From an uncultured Collinsella sp. (GTDB lineage Bacteria; Actinomycetota; Coriobacteriia; Coriobacteriales; Coriobacteriaceae), in the NCBI GenBank assembly GCA_902490095.1, contig CABUCQ010000060.1, forward strand, positions 1 to 11,493: DNA of 11,493 bases. The letters are read 5' to 3'. Positions 5,303 to 11,493 of the stretch are shown in pieces. Under the pieces are notes generated by a model. It did not search any database. It was not told where the DNA came from and saw nothing but the letters and a program-made list of their open reading frames with translations. The translations under genes were made by a program, and so were the position numbers. Each line of letters starts with the position of its first letter. Within the stretch, counting starts at the first letter, position 1.

Positions 5303-7552
5303 ATGTCTAAGGGAGTCCACGTGGCACACAACAAGCTGGAGGCAAGCCTCCAAGACCAGCGTAGTCAAGGCGGACACGGAGCCATTCCCCTCTCCGCTGG
5401 CATGCTGCTCGTAACGCTCGGCGTCGTCTACGGCGACATCGGCACGAGCCCCATGTACACCATGAAATCGATCGTCGCCAACAACGGCGGCATCGGAACC
5501 GTCAGCGAGGACATGATCCTGGGCGCGCTTTCACTCGTTATCTGGACCATGACGCTCGTGACCACGGTCAAGTACGTGCTGATCGCCATGAAGGCCGATA
5601 ACCATAACGAGGGCGGCATCTTCGCCCTGTTCAGCCTCGTACGCAAGGTGGCACCGTGGCTGATCCTTCCCGCCATGATCGGCGGCGCGGCGCTGCTCGC
5701 CGACGGCATCCTCACCCCCGCGGTCACGGTCACCACGGCCATTGAGGGCCTGCGCACCATCGAGTGGGGTCACGCGCTTTTGGGTGACGGGCAAACCAAC
5801 GTCATCATTATTACCATCATCATTATCTGCGGCCTATTTGCCATGCAGCGCGCCGGCACCTCGTCAATCGGCAAGCTGTTCGGCCCGCTCATGACGCTGT
5901 GGTTCCTGTTCTTGGCTGGCGCCGGTCTGTTCAATATGCTCGGCAACCTGTCCATCTTGCGCGCGCTCAACCCCATTCGCGGCATCATGTTCCTGTTCTC
6001 GCCCATCAACCACTCGGGCATCATGGTGCTCGGCTTCGTTTTTCTGTCGACAACCGGTGCCGAGGCGCTCTATTCGGACATGGGTCACGTGGGCAAGGCA
6101 AACATCTATGCATCTTGGCCGTTTGTTAAGGCGGCCCTTATCCTCAACTATCTGGGTCAGGGAGCTTGGCTGCTCGCCAATAACTCCAACCCCCAGATGC
6201 TTGCGATGGATATCGTCAACCCGTTCTATATGATGCTCCCCGAGCCCCTTCGCCCCTTTGCCATCGTGCTTTCGGCCGTAGCGGCCATCATCGCCTCGCA
6301 GGCGCTCATCACCGGCTCGTTCTCGCTGGTATCCGAGGCAACGCGCCTCAACCTTATGCCGCATCTGCGCATCCACTACCCCAGCGACACCAAGGGTCAG
6401 CTCTATATTCCGCTCGTCAACAACATCATGTGGGTCGGCTGCATCTTCATTGTGCTGCTGTTCCAGAACTCCGAGCGCATGGAAAGCGCCTATGGCCTCG
6501 CCATCACCGTGACCATGCTCATGACCACGACGCTTTTGACGAGCTATATCGCCGGCATTCTCAAGCACAAGCTGGGCGCCTGTGTCTTCGCCCTGCTTTT
6601 TGGCGCCATCGAGCTCTGCTTCTTTGCCTCGTGCCTCACCATGTTCTTTGACGGCGGTTACGTCATGATCTTCTTGGCCTCGCTGCTGTTTGGCCTTATG
6701 TATGTGTGGCGCCGCGGCACCGCCATCGAGCGCACGCAGACGATTCTGCTGCCCGTCTCCAAGTACATCGATCAGCTCGACCGCCTGCGCAACGACGAGA
6801 CCTACCCCGTGCTCGCCGACAATCTGGTGTTCCTTACCAACAGCCCCGACCCGCTCACGCTCGACCGCGACGTGCTCTATTCCATCTTGGATAAGCATCC
6901 CAAGCGCGCCAAGGCATACTGGTTCATCAACGTGCACGTTACCGATGAGCCCTATACGCATGAGTATTCCGTCGAGACCTTTGGCACGGACTTCTTGTTC
7001 CGCGTGCGCTTGGACCTGGGCTTTAAGGTCAACCAGCGCGTTAACGCCTACCTGCGCCAGATCGTTGGCGACTTGATGGCATCGGGTGAGCTGCCGCCGC
7101 AGCATCACACCTACTCCATCTACGAGACCCGCGGCAACGTGGGCGACTTCCGTTTTTGCATGCTACGCAAGATGCTTGCCCCCGAAACGGACATCAACCG
7201 CAACGACCACCGCGTGATGGCCATCAAGTACGCCGTCCGCCGCGCCTGCGGAAGCCCGGCACGTTGGTACGGCCTAGAGAACTCGGCCATCATCATCGAG
7301 TACGTGCCCCTCTTTGCCCGCATGCGTCCGGCAGTCAAGCTTGTACGCACCCAGGTGCCACTCGAAGTTCAGATCGAGGAAGCCGAGGAAATGGAAGTCG
7401 ACATCTTCTCGGACGACCTGGTCAACGGCAACGAGGCCGGTAGGAATATGAACGTCGATCCCACTGAGCTGCTCGAGAGCGTCGCAGATATGCCCGAACA
7501 GCAACAACTCGACGGCCTCGAGAGTGAACAACTCAACGACGCCAACTTCTAG
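5303..7552 (+). CDS. kup: Kup potassium uptake permease
   Basis: The 749-residue product is a Kup/HAK/KT family K+ transporter, normally a K+/H+ symporter of the cytoplasmic membrane. The family hallmark GVVYGDIGTSPMY is at about 40-52, followed by about twelve membrane helices to around residue 475 (for example NEGGIFALFSLV, ALLADGILTPAVTV, STTGAEALYSDMGHVG). A cytoplasmic C-terminal domain follows, with VFLTNSPDP, FINVHVTDEPY and the PARWYGLENSAIIIEYVPLF stretch. Residues 690-749 form a strongly acidic tail (EEAEEMEVDIFSDD and onward) that makes the protein longer than E. coli Kup (622). The ATG at 5303 has GAGG four bases upstream; a GTG at 5321 with AAGGGAG five bases upstream is an equally good start and would remove six residues. 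The gene is monocistronic, ends in a terminator at 7573-7610, and converges on the bile salt hydrolase gene. Confidence 0.95.
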   Translation: MSKGVHVAHNKLEASLQDQRSQGGHGAIPLSAGMLLVTLGVVYGDIGTSPMYTMKSIVANNGGIGTVSEDMILGALSLVIWTMTLVTTVKYVLIAMKADNHNEGGIFALFSLVRKVAPWLILPAMIGGAALLADGILTPAVTVTTAIEGLRTIEWGHALLGDGQTNVIIITIIIICGLFAMQRAGTSSIGKLFGPLMTLWFLFLAGAGLFNMLGNLSILRALNPIRGIMFLFSPINHSGIMVLGFVFLSTTGAEALYSDMGHVGKANIYASWPFVKAALILNYLGQGAWLLANNSNPQMLAMDIVNPFYMMLPEPLRPFAIVLSAVAAIIASQALITGSFSLVSEATRLNLMPHLRIHYPSDTKGQLYIPLVNNIMWVGCIFIVLLFQNSERMESAYGLAITVTMLMTTTLLTSYIAGILKHKLGACVFALLFGAIELCFFASCLTMFFDGGYVMIFLASLLFGLMYVWRRGTAIERTQTILLPVSKYIDQLDRLRNDETYPVLADNLVFLTNSPDPLTLDRDVLYSILDKHPKRAKAYWFINVHVTDEPYTHEYSVETFGTDFLFRVRLDLGFKVNQRVNAYLRQIVGDLMASGELPPQHHTYSIYETRGNVGDFRFCMLRKMLAPETDINRNDHRVMAIKYAVRRACGSPARWYGLENSAIIIEYVPLFARMRPAVKLVRTQVPLEVQIEEAEEMEVDIFSDDLVNGNEAGRNMNVDPTELLESVADMPEQQQLDGLESEQLNDANF

Positions 7553-7572
7553 CGACGCCACAAATCAACGAC

Positions 7573-7610
7573 AGCGGCCCTGCGCCTCACGAGAGACGCA
7601 GGGCCGCTTT
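7573..7610 (+). terminator. Terminator of kup
   Basis: A perfect 12-bp GC-rich stem (7573-7584 with 7597-7608) with a 12-base loop follows the kup stop by 20 bases and ends in a short TTT. On the minus strand there is no T-tract, so it serves mainly kup; as a convergent-gene hairpin it may also slow transcripts from the bile salt hydrolase gene. Confidence 0.75.
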
Positions 7611-7631
7611 GCATTGCAGTAAAGCTAACGG

Positions 7632-8597
7632 CTACGAACGACGCGGCTCGGGAACCACGAGCCTATCGGGGCTCGCGCCCTCGGCATCCATCAGGCTCAC
7701 GTAGCGAATCGACGGATCCCCATACATCGCGTAGTAATAATTGCCCGTGCGCGCGCTAAAGCATCCGGTGTAGATAGTCTTCTCGAACTTGCCATCGCCC
7801 ATCCTGGACGCCCCCTCAATCATCACCACGCCCTCGAGTGAACGGAACATGCGGACGACGTTTTCGGTCTCGCTCTCCTTTTGCGGGTAATTGGCATTGA
7901 GGTACGCCGCCTTTACAAAACGGCTCGGCGAATAGCAATCACCCGGAATACCGCGCATGCCGGCACCCGCGCCATAGGGCTTGAGCTCGGCGCCACGCCA
8001 TGTCGCCGTCTGCGGAAAATCGCTTGTGGCTGTGATATAGGTGCGCAGGTTTTCCATGTGCCACGGGAAGGTCGGCTGGTTGGCAAGGGTGTCGACCGGA
8101 TCGTCGTATACATGCAGGCCGTCAGCCATCATCTCGACCACGATGCTACGCTGGCTGTCGCCGATAATCCAATGGAGCAGCGACACGCCCAGCCCCTCTC
8201 CTGCAGATTTGGCGACAATCACCGTATCGCGCAGCGCAGCCTCGACCTCGTCGACCGTCGAGAACGTCGCCGCCACCCACAGGGGAAACTCATAGGCCGC
8301 GATATTGGTCTTGCCGTCGACAGGGCCCTCGGCATACTCGGCATAACCCGGGAAATTGAGACCCGCCACGGCGAGCCCCGCATCGTTGCCGCAGTCGAAG
8401 AACATAGGGTAGTTCTTGTAATCGATGCACATACCGATCACCGCGTGTGCCGCTGTCGTGTCGTCGATAAACGAATACGGAATGTGAAACCCGCGTGGCA
8501 TCACGCGAACCTGTTGGCCGTAGTCAAAACTCCAGTCGAGGTTGCGGCCCAGATACATGTGGCCAGAATTATCGGTAAATCGAATGCTCGTGCACAT
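7632..8597 (-). CDS. bsh: Bile salt hydrolase (choloylglycine hydrolase)
   Basis: The 321-residue enzyme is an Ntn hydrolase of the choloylglycine hydrolase family. It cleaves the amide bond of glycine- or taurine-conjugated bile salts, releasing free bile acids. The start at 8597 is fixed by GGGAGG four bases upstream and by the need for Cys2 to become the N-terminal nucleophile after Met removal (MCTSIRFT). The catalytic set is complete: Cys2, Arg18 and Asp21 in LGRNLDW, Asn81 in GLNFPG, Asn173 in LANQPTF, and Arg226 in YSPSRF. Asn at position 81/82 favours bile salt hydrolase over penicillin V acylase, which often has Tyr there. The length is typical (315-330) and no signal peptide is present, so it is intracellular. 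It has its own leader with a possible SD-masking hairpin (8598-8654) and lies downstream of a terminator, so it is probably transcribed alone. Substrate preference (glyco versus tauro) cannot be read from the sequence. Confidence 0.95.
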   Translation of the reverse strand: MCTSIRFTDNSGHMYLGRNLDWSFDYGQQVRVMPRGFHIPYSFIDDTTAAHAVIGMCIDYKNYPMFFDCGNDAGLAVAGLNFPGYAEYAEGPVDGKTNIAAYEFPLWVAATFSTVDEVEAALRDTVIVAKSAGEGLGVSLLHWIIGDSQRSIVVEMMADGLHVYDDPVDTLANQPTFPWHMENLRTYITATSDFPQTATWRGAELKPYGAGAGMRGIPGDCYSPSRFVKAAYLNANYPQKESETENVVRMFRSLEGVVMIEGASRMGDGKFEKTIYTGCFSARTGNYYYAMYGDPSIRYVSLMDAEGASPDRLVVPEPRRS

Positions 8598-8654
8598 AGC
8601 GCCTCCCAGCCTTACGTTCTTGCTAAGGTTATTGTCACCAAACAAAAAGGCGCT
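8598..8654 (-). promoter_or_regulatory. Possible SD-masking leader hairpin of bsh
   Basis: On the minus strand AGCGCCT (8654-8648) and AGGCGCT (8604-8598) are perfect 7-base complements; the second overlaps the GGGAGG SD and ends at the start codon. Between them CCTTA and TAAGG (about 8628-8610) form an inner stem. If transcription starts above 8654 the SD would be buried. The promoter itself is not clear: no good -35/-10 pair is seen. Confidence 0.3.
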
Positions 8655-8660
8655 AAACAC

Positions 8661-8697
8661 AAAAGCCCGGACATGACAACAATGTCACGCCCGGACC
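8661..8697 (-). terminator. Terminator of the second deformylase-like gene
   Basis: A 14-bp stem (8665-8678 with 8683-8696) and a 4-base loop lie 32 bases beyond the stop at 8729. In minus-strand RNA the stem is unbroken with three G-U pairs and is followed by UUUUGUGUUU. In plus-strand RNA the same three positions become C-A or A-C mismatches, so it works on one strand only. It separates this gene from bsh. Confidence 0.8.
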
Positions 8698-8728
8698 AAA
8701 AGAGACGAAGTGCGGTGCTGTAGTCACC

Positions 8729-9148
8729 CTAGACAAGTTTACCTTGGCAGTGATCGATCATATGCTGGATCATCTGTGCCTCAAAGCCCGCGTAGTCGCG
8801 GCGGCACTCCTTCATCTTGCCGTCGACGATCTGGTCAAAGGCAACCTTGCACTTGATATAGCGCGTGGACTTGGTGACCTCCTCGTGCGTCAGGCAGCTC
8901 TCCTCCATCTTACTGGCGCCCAGGCCAAACACCAGACGGGGGTTGTAGAGCACGTGGGGCTCGCCGGCATCGTCCAGATAGACGCAGACCTTCTTGGTGA
9001 CGCCGATCTGGTTGGCAGCCAAGCAGCCGGCATCATCGAGCGACTTGATGGTATCAATCAGATCCTGAGCGACCGACTCGTCCTCGACAGTCGCAACCTC
9101 GCAACGCTGGGACAGGATAGCCTCGTCGTGGCAAAGCTCTTTAATCAT
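8729..9148 (-). CDS. Peptide deformylase-like protein lacking the catalytic Glu
   Basis: The 139-residue protein is a paralogue of the product at 916-1326, with the same short deformylase frame (AQDLIDT..., LAANQIG, YNP, QH-IDH). Motif 1 is GCLAANQIG (41-49) and keeps Gln47. Motif 2 is ESCLT (83-87), so Gly is Ser and Ser is Thr, but the metal ligand Cys85 stays. Motif 3 is QHMIDH (128-133): the metal ligands His129 and His133 are kept, but the catalytic Glu (Glu133 in E. coli, essential for hydrolysis) is Met130. A metal site may remain, yet deformylase activity is unlikely. A regulatory, binding or different catalytic role is possible but unknown. The ATG at 9148 is chosen because GGAGG lies five bases upstream; the ATG at 9160 overlaps that SD. 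A TATACT (9187-9182) upstream is a likely -10 box. It is divergent from the purine permease gene, and the reading frame is intact. Confidence 0.85.
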   Translation of the reverse strand: MIKELCHDEAILSQRCEVATVEDESVAQDLIDTIKSLDDAGCLAANQIGVTKKVCVYLDDAGEPHVLYNPRLVFGLGASKMEESCLTHEEVTKSTRYIKCKVAFDQIVDGKMKECRRDYAGFEAQMIQHMIDHCQGKLV

Positions 9149-9181
9149 ACGTTCCTCCATAGGGGTCGTTGTAACCGCTTA

Positions 9182-9221
9182 AGTATACGGTACCCACACA
9201 TTCTCATGCGAAAAATACCGT
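9182..9221 (-). promoter_or_regulatory. Candidate promoter of the second deformylase-like gene
   Basis: TATACT (9187-9182 on the minus strand) is a good -10 box 34 bases before the start codon. The -35 is indistinct. ACGGTA (9187-9192) and TACCGT (9216-9221) are a 6-base inverted repeat flanking the promoter and may be an operator, though arms this short can arise by chance. Confidence 0.35.
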
Positions 9222-9280
9222 CCGTCTGCTACAAAGCGCCGAACATCAACATGCGAGGAACGACAGCGTCGTAAAGGGGC

Positions 9281-9324
9281 TATAGTGGGTGAGTTCGTGT
9301 CAATCGGCCTAAACTCGGGGCCGA
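9281..9324 (+). promoter_or_regulatory. Promoter -10 and leader hairpin of the purine permease
   Basis: TATAGT (9281-9286) is a plausible -10 box; the -35 is weak. In the short leader TCGGCC (9304-9309) pairs with GGCCGA (9319-9324) around a 9-base loop, ending just before the SD at 9327. The leader (about 50 bases) is too short for a standard purine riboswitch and shows none of its conserved core. Confidence 0.35.
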
Positions 9325-9341
9325 ACAAGGAAAGGGTATGC

Positions 9342-10652
9342 ATGGACGAACTATTTCACGTCAGCGAGCGCAAGTCCACAATCGGGACCGAACTTCGCGC
9401 TGGACTGACAACATTCCTGGCGATGGCCTACATCATCGCCGTCAACCCCGCTGTGCTCTCGGGCACTGGCATCGATGCGGGAGCGCTCGCCTGCGCCACC
9501 TGCCTGGGCGCCGGCATCATGACCATCTGCATGGGCATCTTCGCCAACCGCCCGCTCGCCTGCGCGTCGGGCTTAGGCGTCAACGCGATGATCGCCGGAA
9601 TCACCACCACCGTCTGCGGCGGTGACTGGCACGTGGCCATGAGCGTCATCTTCCTCGAAGGTATCGTCATCTTGCTGCTCGTGCTTTGTGGCCTGCGCGA
9701 GGCCATCATGGACGCCATCCCCGTGGTTCTGCGCCACGCTATCTCGGTGGGCCTGGGCCTGTTCATCGCCATGATTGGCCTGTGCGATGCCGGCATTATC
9801 ACCGCTGGCGCCGGTACACTCGTCGGTCTGGGCGACATCAGCTCCCCCACCTTCATCGTCGGCATCATCTCCATCCTGGTGACGGTCGCCCTCGCCTGCC
9901 GCAACGTCCCCGGCTCGCTGCTCATCGGCATCGTCGTCGCCGTCATCGCCGGTATCCCCCTAGGTGTGACCCAGGCTCCGACCGGTATCATCGCCCCGCT
10001 CGACTTCTCGAGCATCGGTGGCCCCATCGCCGACGCCGGCGGCGTGCCCGCCATCGTCAAGGTCTTTACCGACCCCACGCTCCTCGTCATCTCGTTCTCG
10101 CTGCTCATGAGTGACTTCTTCGACACCATGGGCACCGCGATGGCCGTGGCCAAGCAGGGCGAGTTCCTCACCGACGACGGCAACGTCGAGAATATCAAGG
10201 AGATCCTGATCGTCGACTCCGCCGCCGCCGCTGTGGGCGGTTTCATGGGCGTCTCCTCCATCACCACCTTCGTCGAGTCCACCTCTGGCGCTGCCGACGG
10301 TGGCCGCACGGGCCTCACCTCCGTCACCACCGGCGTGCTGTTCATTCTCGCCGCGTTCTTCTCCCCCGTCGTCACCATCGTTTCCAGCGCCGCCACCTGC
10401 GGTGCTCTGGTCTACGTCGGCTACCTCATGATGAGCGAGGCCTCCGAGATCGACTGGTCCGACGTGTCACAGGGTTTCCCGGCGTTCATGATTGTCGCCG
10501 GCGTGCCCTTCACCTACTCCATCTCTGCCGGCATTGGCCTGGGCTTTATCGCCTACGTGATCGTCGCGCTCTTTAAGGGCGAGGCCTCCAAGATCAAGCC
10601 GCTCATGTGGATCGCAGCCCTTGCCTTCCTCGTCTACTTCTTCGTAGCGTAA
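9342..10652 (+). CDS. AzgA/PbuG-type NCS2 purine permease
   Basis: The 436-residue protein is a membrane transporter of the AzgA/PbuG branch of NCS2, which imports adenine, guanine or hypoxanthine with protons. Family motifs are visible: ELRAGLTTFLAMAYIIAVNPAVLS near the N-terminus (about 17-40), the short motif ANRPLACASGLGVNAMIAG (about 69-87; many relatives have GMGLNA), LMSDFFDTMGTAMAVAKQG (about 249-267), and ESTSGAADGGRTGLTSV (about 311-327). The last two hold the acidic and polar residues of the substrate site. Length and about 12-14 membrane segments fit the family. The ATG at 9342 is preferred over an in-frame ATG at 9285: AAGGAAAGG lies just upstream and MDELFHVSER is a usual N-terminus, whereas 9285 overlaps the -10 box. 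It has its own terminator. The exact purine specificity is not readable. Confidence 0.94.
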   Translation: MDELFHVSERKSTIGTELRAGLTTFLAMAYIIAVNPAVLSGTGIDAGALACATCLGAGIMTICMGIFANRPLACASGLGVNAMIAGITTTVCGGDWHVAMSVIFLEGIVILLLVLCGLREAIMDAIPVVLRHAISVGLGLFIAMIGLCDAGIITAGAGTLVGLGDISSPTFIVGIISILVTVALACRNVPGSLLIGIVVAVIAGIPLGVTQAPTGIIAPLDFSSIGGPIADAGGVPAIVKVFTDPTLLVISFSLLMSDFFDTMGTAMAVAKQGEFLTDDGNVENIKEILIVDSAAAAVGGFMGVSSITTFVESTSGAADGGRTGLTSVTTGVLFILAAFFSPVVTIVSSAATCGALVYVGYLMMSEASEIDWSDVSQGFPAFMIVAGVPFTYSISAGIGLGFIAYVIVALFKGEASKIKPLMWIAALAFLVYFFVA

Positions 10653-10678
10653 CGGCAAAGCTGCCAAAGCAGAACACC

Positions 10679-10720
10679 AAAGCGCGGAGTCGCATCGAGC
10701 GGCTCCGCGCTTTTCTTTTA
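10679..10720 (+). terminator. Terminator of the purine permease
   Basis: A GC-rich stem of about 14-15 bp (10679-10693 with 10699-10713, one G-U) is followed by TTTTCTTTTA and begins 26 bases after the stop. It is a clear Rho-independent terminator. The rest of the gap up to 10859 holds a short inverted repeat TTTGGA/TCCAAA (10764-10769, 10780-10785), no convincing promoter, and no gene. Confidence 0.88.
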
Positions 10721-10859
10721 AGCCCAGGCAACGCACGGATGCGCGATGTATTGCTTCCCAAGTTTTGGACATTTTGCCCTCCAAACGGCACTACCGCCGG
10801 CTACATCCTGCAGATATGCTGGGCGTAATCGCATAGGCCCTATGAGGATGGGAGTAACC

Positions 10860-11493
10860 ATGGCCGCCTTGTTCACGACCCCCAAGCGCAATGACAAAAC
10901 CTCTGGAGCCCATTTTGTCGAGCCCGACGTGCGCCGTCGCACGCTGCTCGCACACGGCAGCTGGCGCCGCGTGACACGCCGCATCGTTGTAGGCGCCGTA
11001 TGCGCGCTCACGGTAAGTTCGCTGCTCATGCCGAGCGTCTCGCTCGCGGCCGAGTGGGTGGACGTCGGCGGCACCCATTACAACGCCGGCACCGCGGCAG
11101 GCGACGAGGCCGGCACCTGGAGCTGGGACGGCGCCGACGATATGAAGCTCAACGGCTATGACGACGGTGCGATCGAGGCCGCTGGCAAGCTCAACATTGC
11201 CTACGAGGGCAGGAACACCGTGAAAACCGAGCCCGATTACACCGGAGCCGCCATCAAAGCGCAGGATGGCACTAACCAGAAAGCGGAGTTGAACATAACG
11301 AGCTCGAATAGCACGGATGAGCTCAATGTGACCGCCGAGGCCGATGCAATTAAATCCACAGGCGACCTCTCCATTTCTGGCCCAGGCACTGTGAACACCG
11401 CAAGCACTACTTCCGACGGAATTGAGGCAAAAGGCGACCTCTCTATCACGGGCTCGGGCACCGTGAATGCAACGGGCGGTACCGAAGGCATCC
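10860..11493 (+). CDS. Secreted beta-helix-like repeat protein, N-terminal part
   Basis: An open frame starts at the ATG at 10860 (GGGAG five bases upstream) and runs off the right edge (211 complete codons). Residues 1-41 are a long basic N-region, 42-63 a hydrophobic stretch (IVVGAVCALTVSSLLMPSVS), with likely cleavage near LAA-E at 64/65. TRRIVV (39-44) resembles a Tat motif, so export could be Tat or Sec. After about residue 66 (EWVDVGGTHYNAG) the chain becomes polar and repetitive: units such as DAIKSTGDLSISGPGTVN and DGIEAKGDLSITGSGTVN recur every 25 or so residues. This is the rhythm of a right-handed beta-helix and resembles the Cthe_2159 family of carbohydrate-binding proteins. A surface protein that binds glycans, or an adhesin, is inferred. 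The C-terminus, with any wall anchor, lies outside the window. From about 11230 the codons are more A/T-rich than those of the neighbouring genes. Confidence 0.8.
   Translation, partial: MAALFTTPKRNDKTSGAHFVEPDVRRRTLLAHGSWRRVTRRIVVGAVCALTVSSLLMPSVSLAAEWVDVGGTHYNAGTAAGDEAGTWSWDGADDMKLNGYDDGAIEAAGKLNIAYEGRNTVKTEPDYTGAAIKAQDGTNQKAELNITSSNSTDELNVTAEADAIKSTGDLSISGPGTVNTASTTSDGIEAKGDLSITGSGTVNATGGTEGI

Noticed and set aside
5864..7108. A 414-codon minus-strand frame inside kup
   Set aside because: Antisense shadow of an unmistakable Kup coding frame; no recognisable domain.
9149..9160. Upstream ATG at 9160 for the second deformylase-like gene
   Set aside because: It would overlap the GGAGG that serves the ATG at 9148, and related proteins start MIKE- or MIKP-like.
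9161..9341. Purine riboswitch upstream of the permease
   Set aside because: The leader is too short and lacks the conserved three-way junction sequences; only a simple hairpin is present.
9428..10396. A 322-codon minus-strand frame inside the purine permease gene
   Set aside because: Met/Pro/Thr-rich composition and full overlap with conserved NCS2 motifs show it is a shadow.

Overview
The window looks like a piece of chromosome from a gut actinobacterium of the Coriobacteriia, most likely Collinsella or a close relative. This is inferred from the high G+C content, strong G/C codon bias, Gram-positive-style Shine-Dalgarno (SD) sites, a bile salt hydrolase, and small deformylase-like proteins of the type found in gut anaerobes. 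No RNA gene, insertion sequence, phage gene or CRISPR array was seen.

Layout from left to right. 1-701 (-) is the 5' part of a gene for an acidic protein with a MarR-like winged helix and an RG-rich tail; it runs off the left edge. 916-1326 (+) encodes a short peptide-deformylase-like protein. Its convergent gap with the next gene holds a 106-bp nested palindromic element and a strong terminator. 1523-3043 (-) encodes a fusion of an XRE-type DNA-binding domain to an AlaA-like aminotransferase; upstream lie four copies of a GTTCAATTT box. 3206-4063 (-) is a LysR regulator divergent from 4182-5093 (+), an EamA-family exporter, with a T-N11-A operator between them. 5303-7552 (+) is a Kup potassium transporter, convergent through a terminator with 7632-8597 (-), a bile salt hydrolase with all catalytic residues. 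8729-9148 (-) is a second deformylase-like gene that has lost the catalytic glutamate. It is divergent from 9342-10652 (+), an AzgA/PbuG-type purine permease. 10860-11493 (+) starts a secreted beta-helix-like repeat protein that leaves the right edge.

Almost every gene appears to be its own transcription unit: genes alternate in strand and most gaps hold a terminator or promoter-like site. The genes share a theme of nutrient exchange and gut life (amino acids, purines, potassium, bile salts, cell surface) but do not form one pathway operon. The most unusual items are the XRE-AlaA fusion with its candidate operator array, the two deformylase-like paralogues that each miss a different catalytic residue, the nested palindrome at 1340-1445, and the RG-tailed winged-helix protein.
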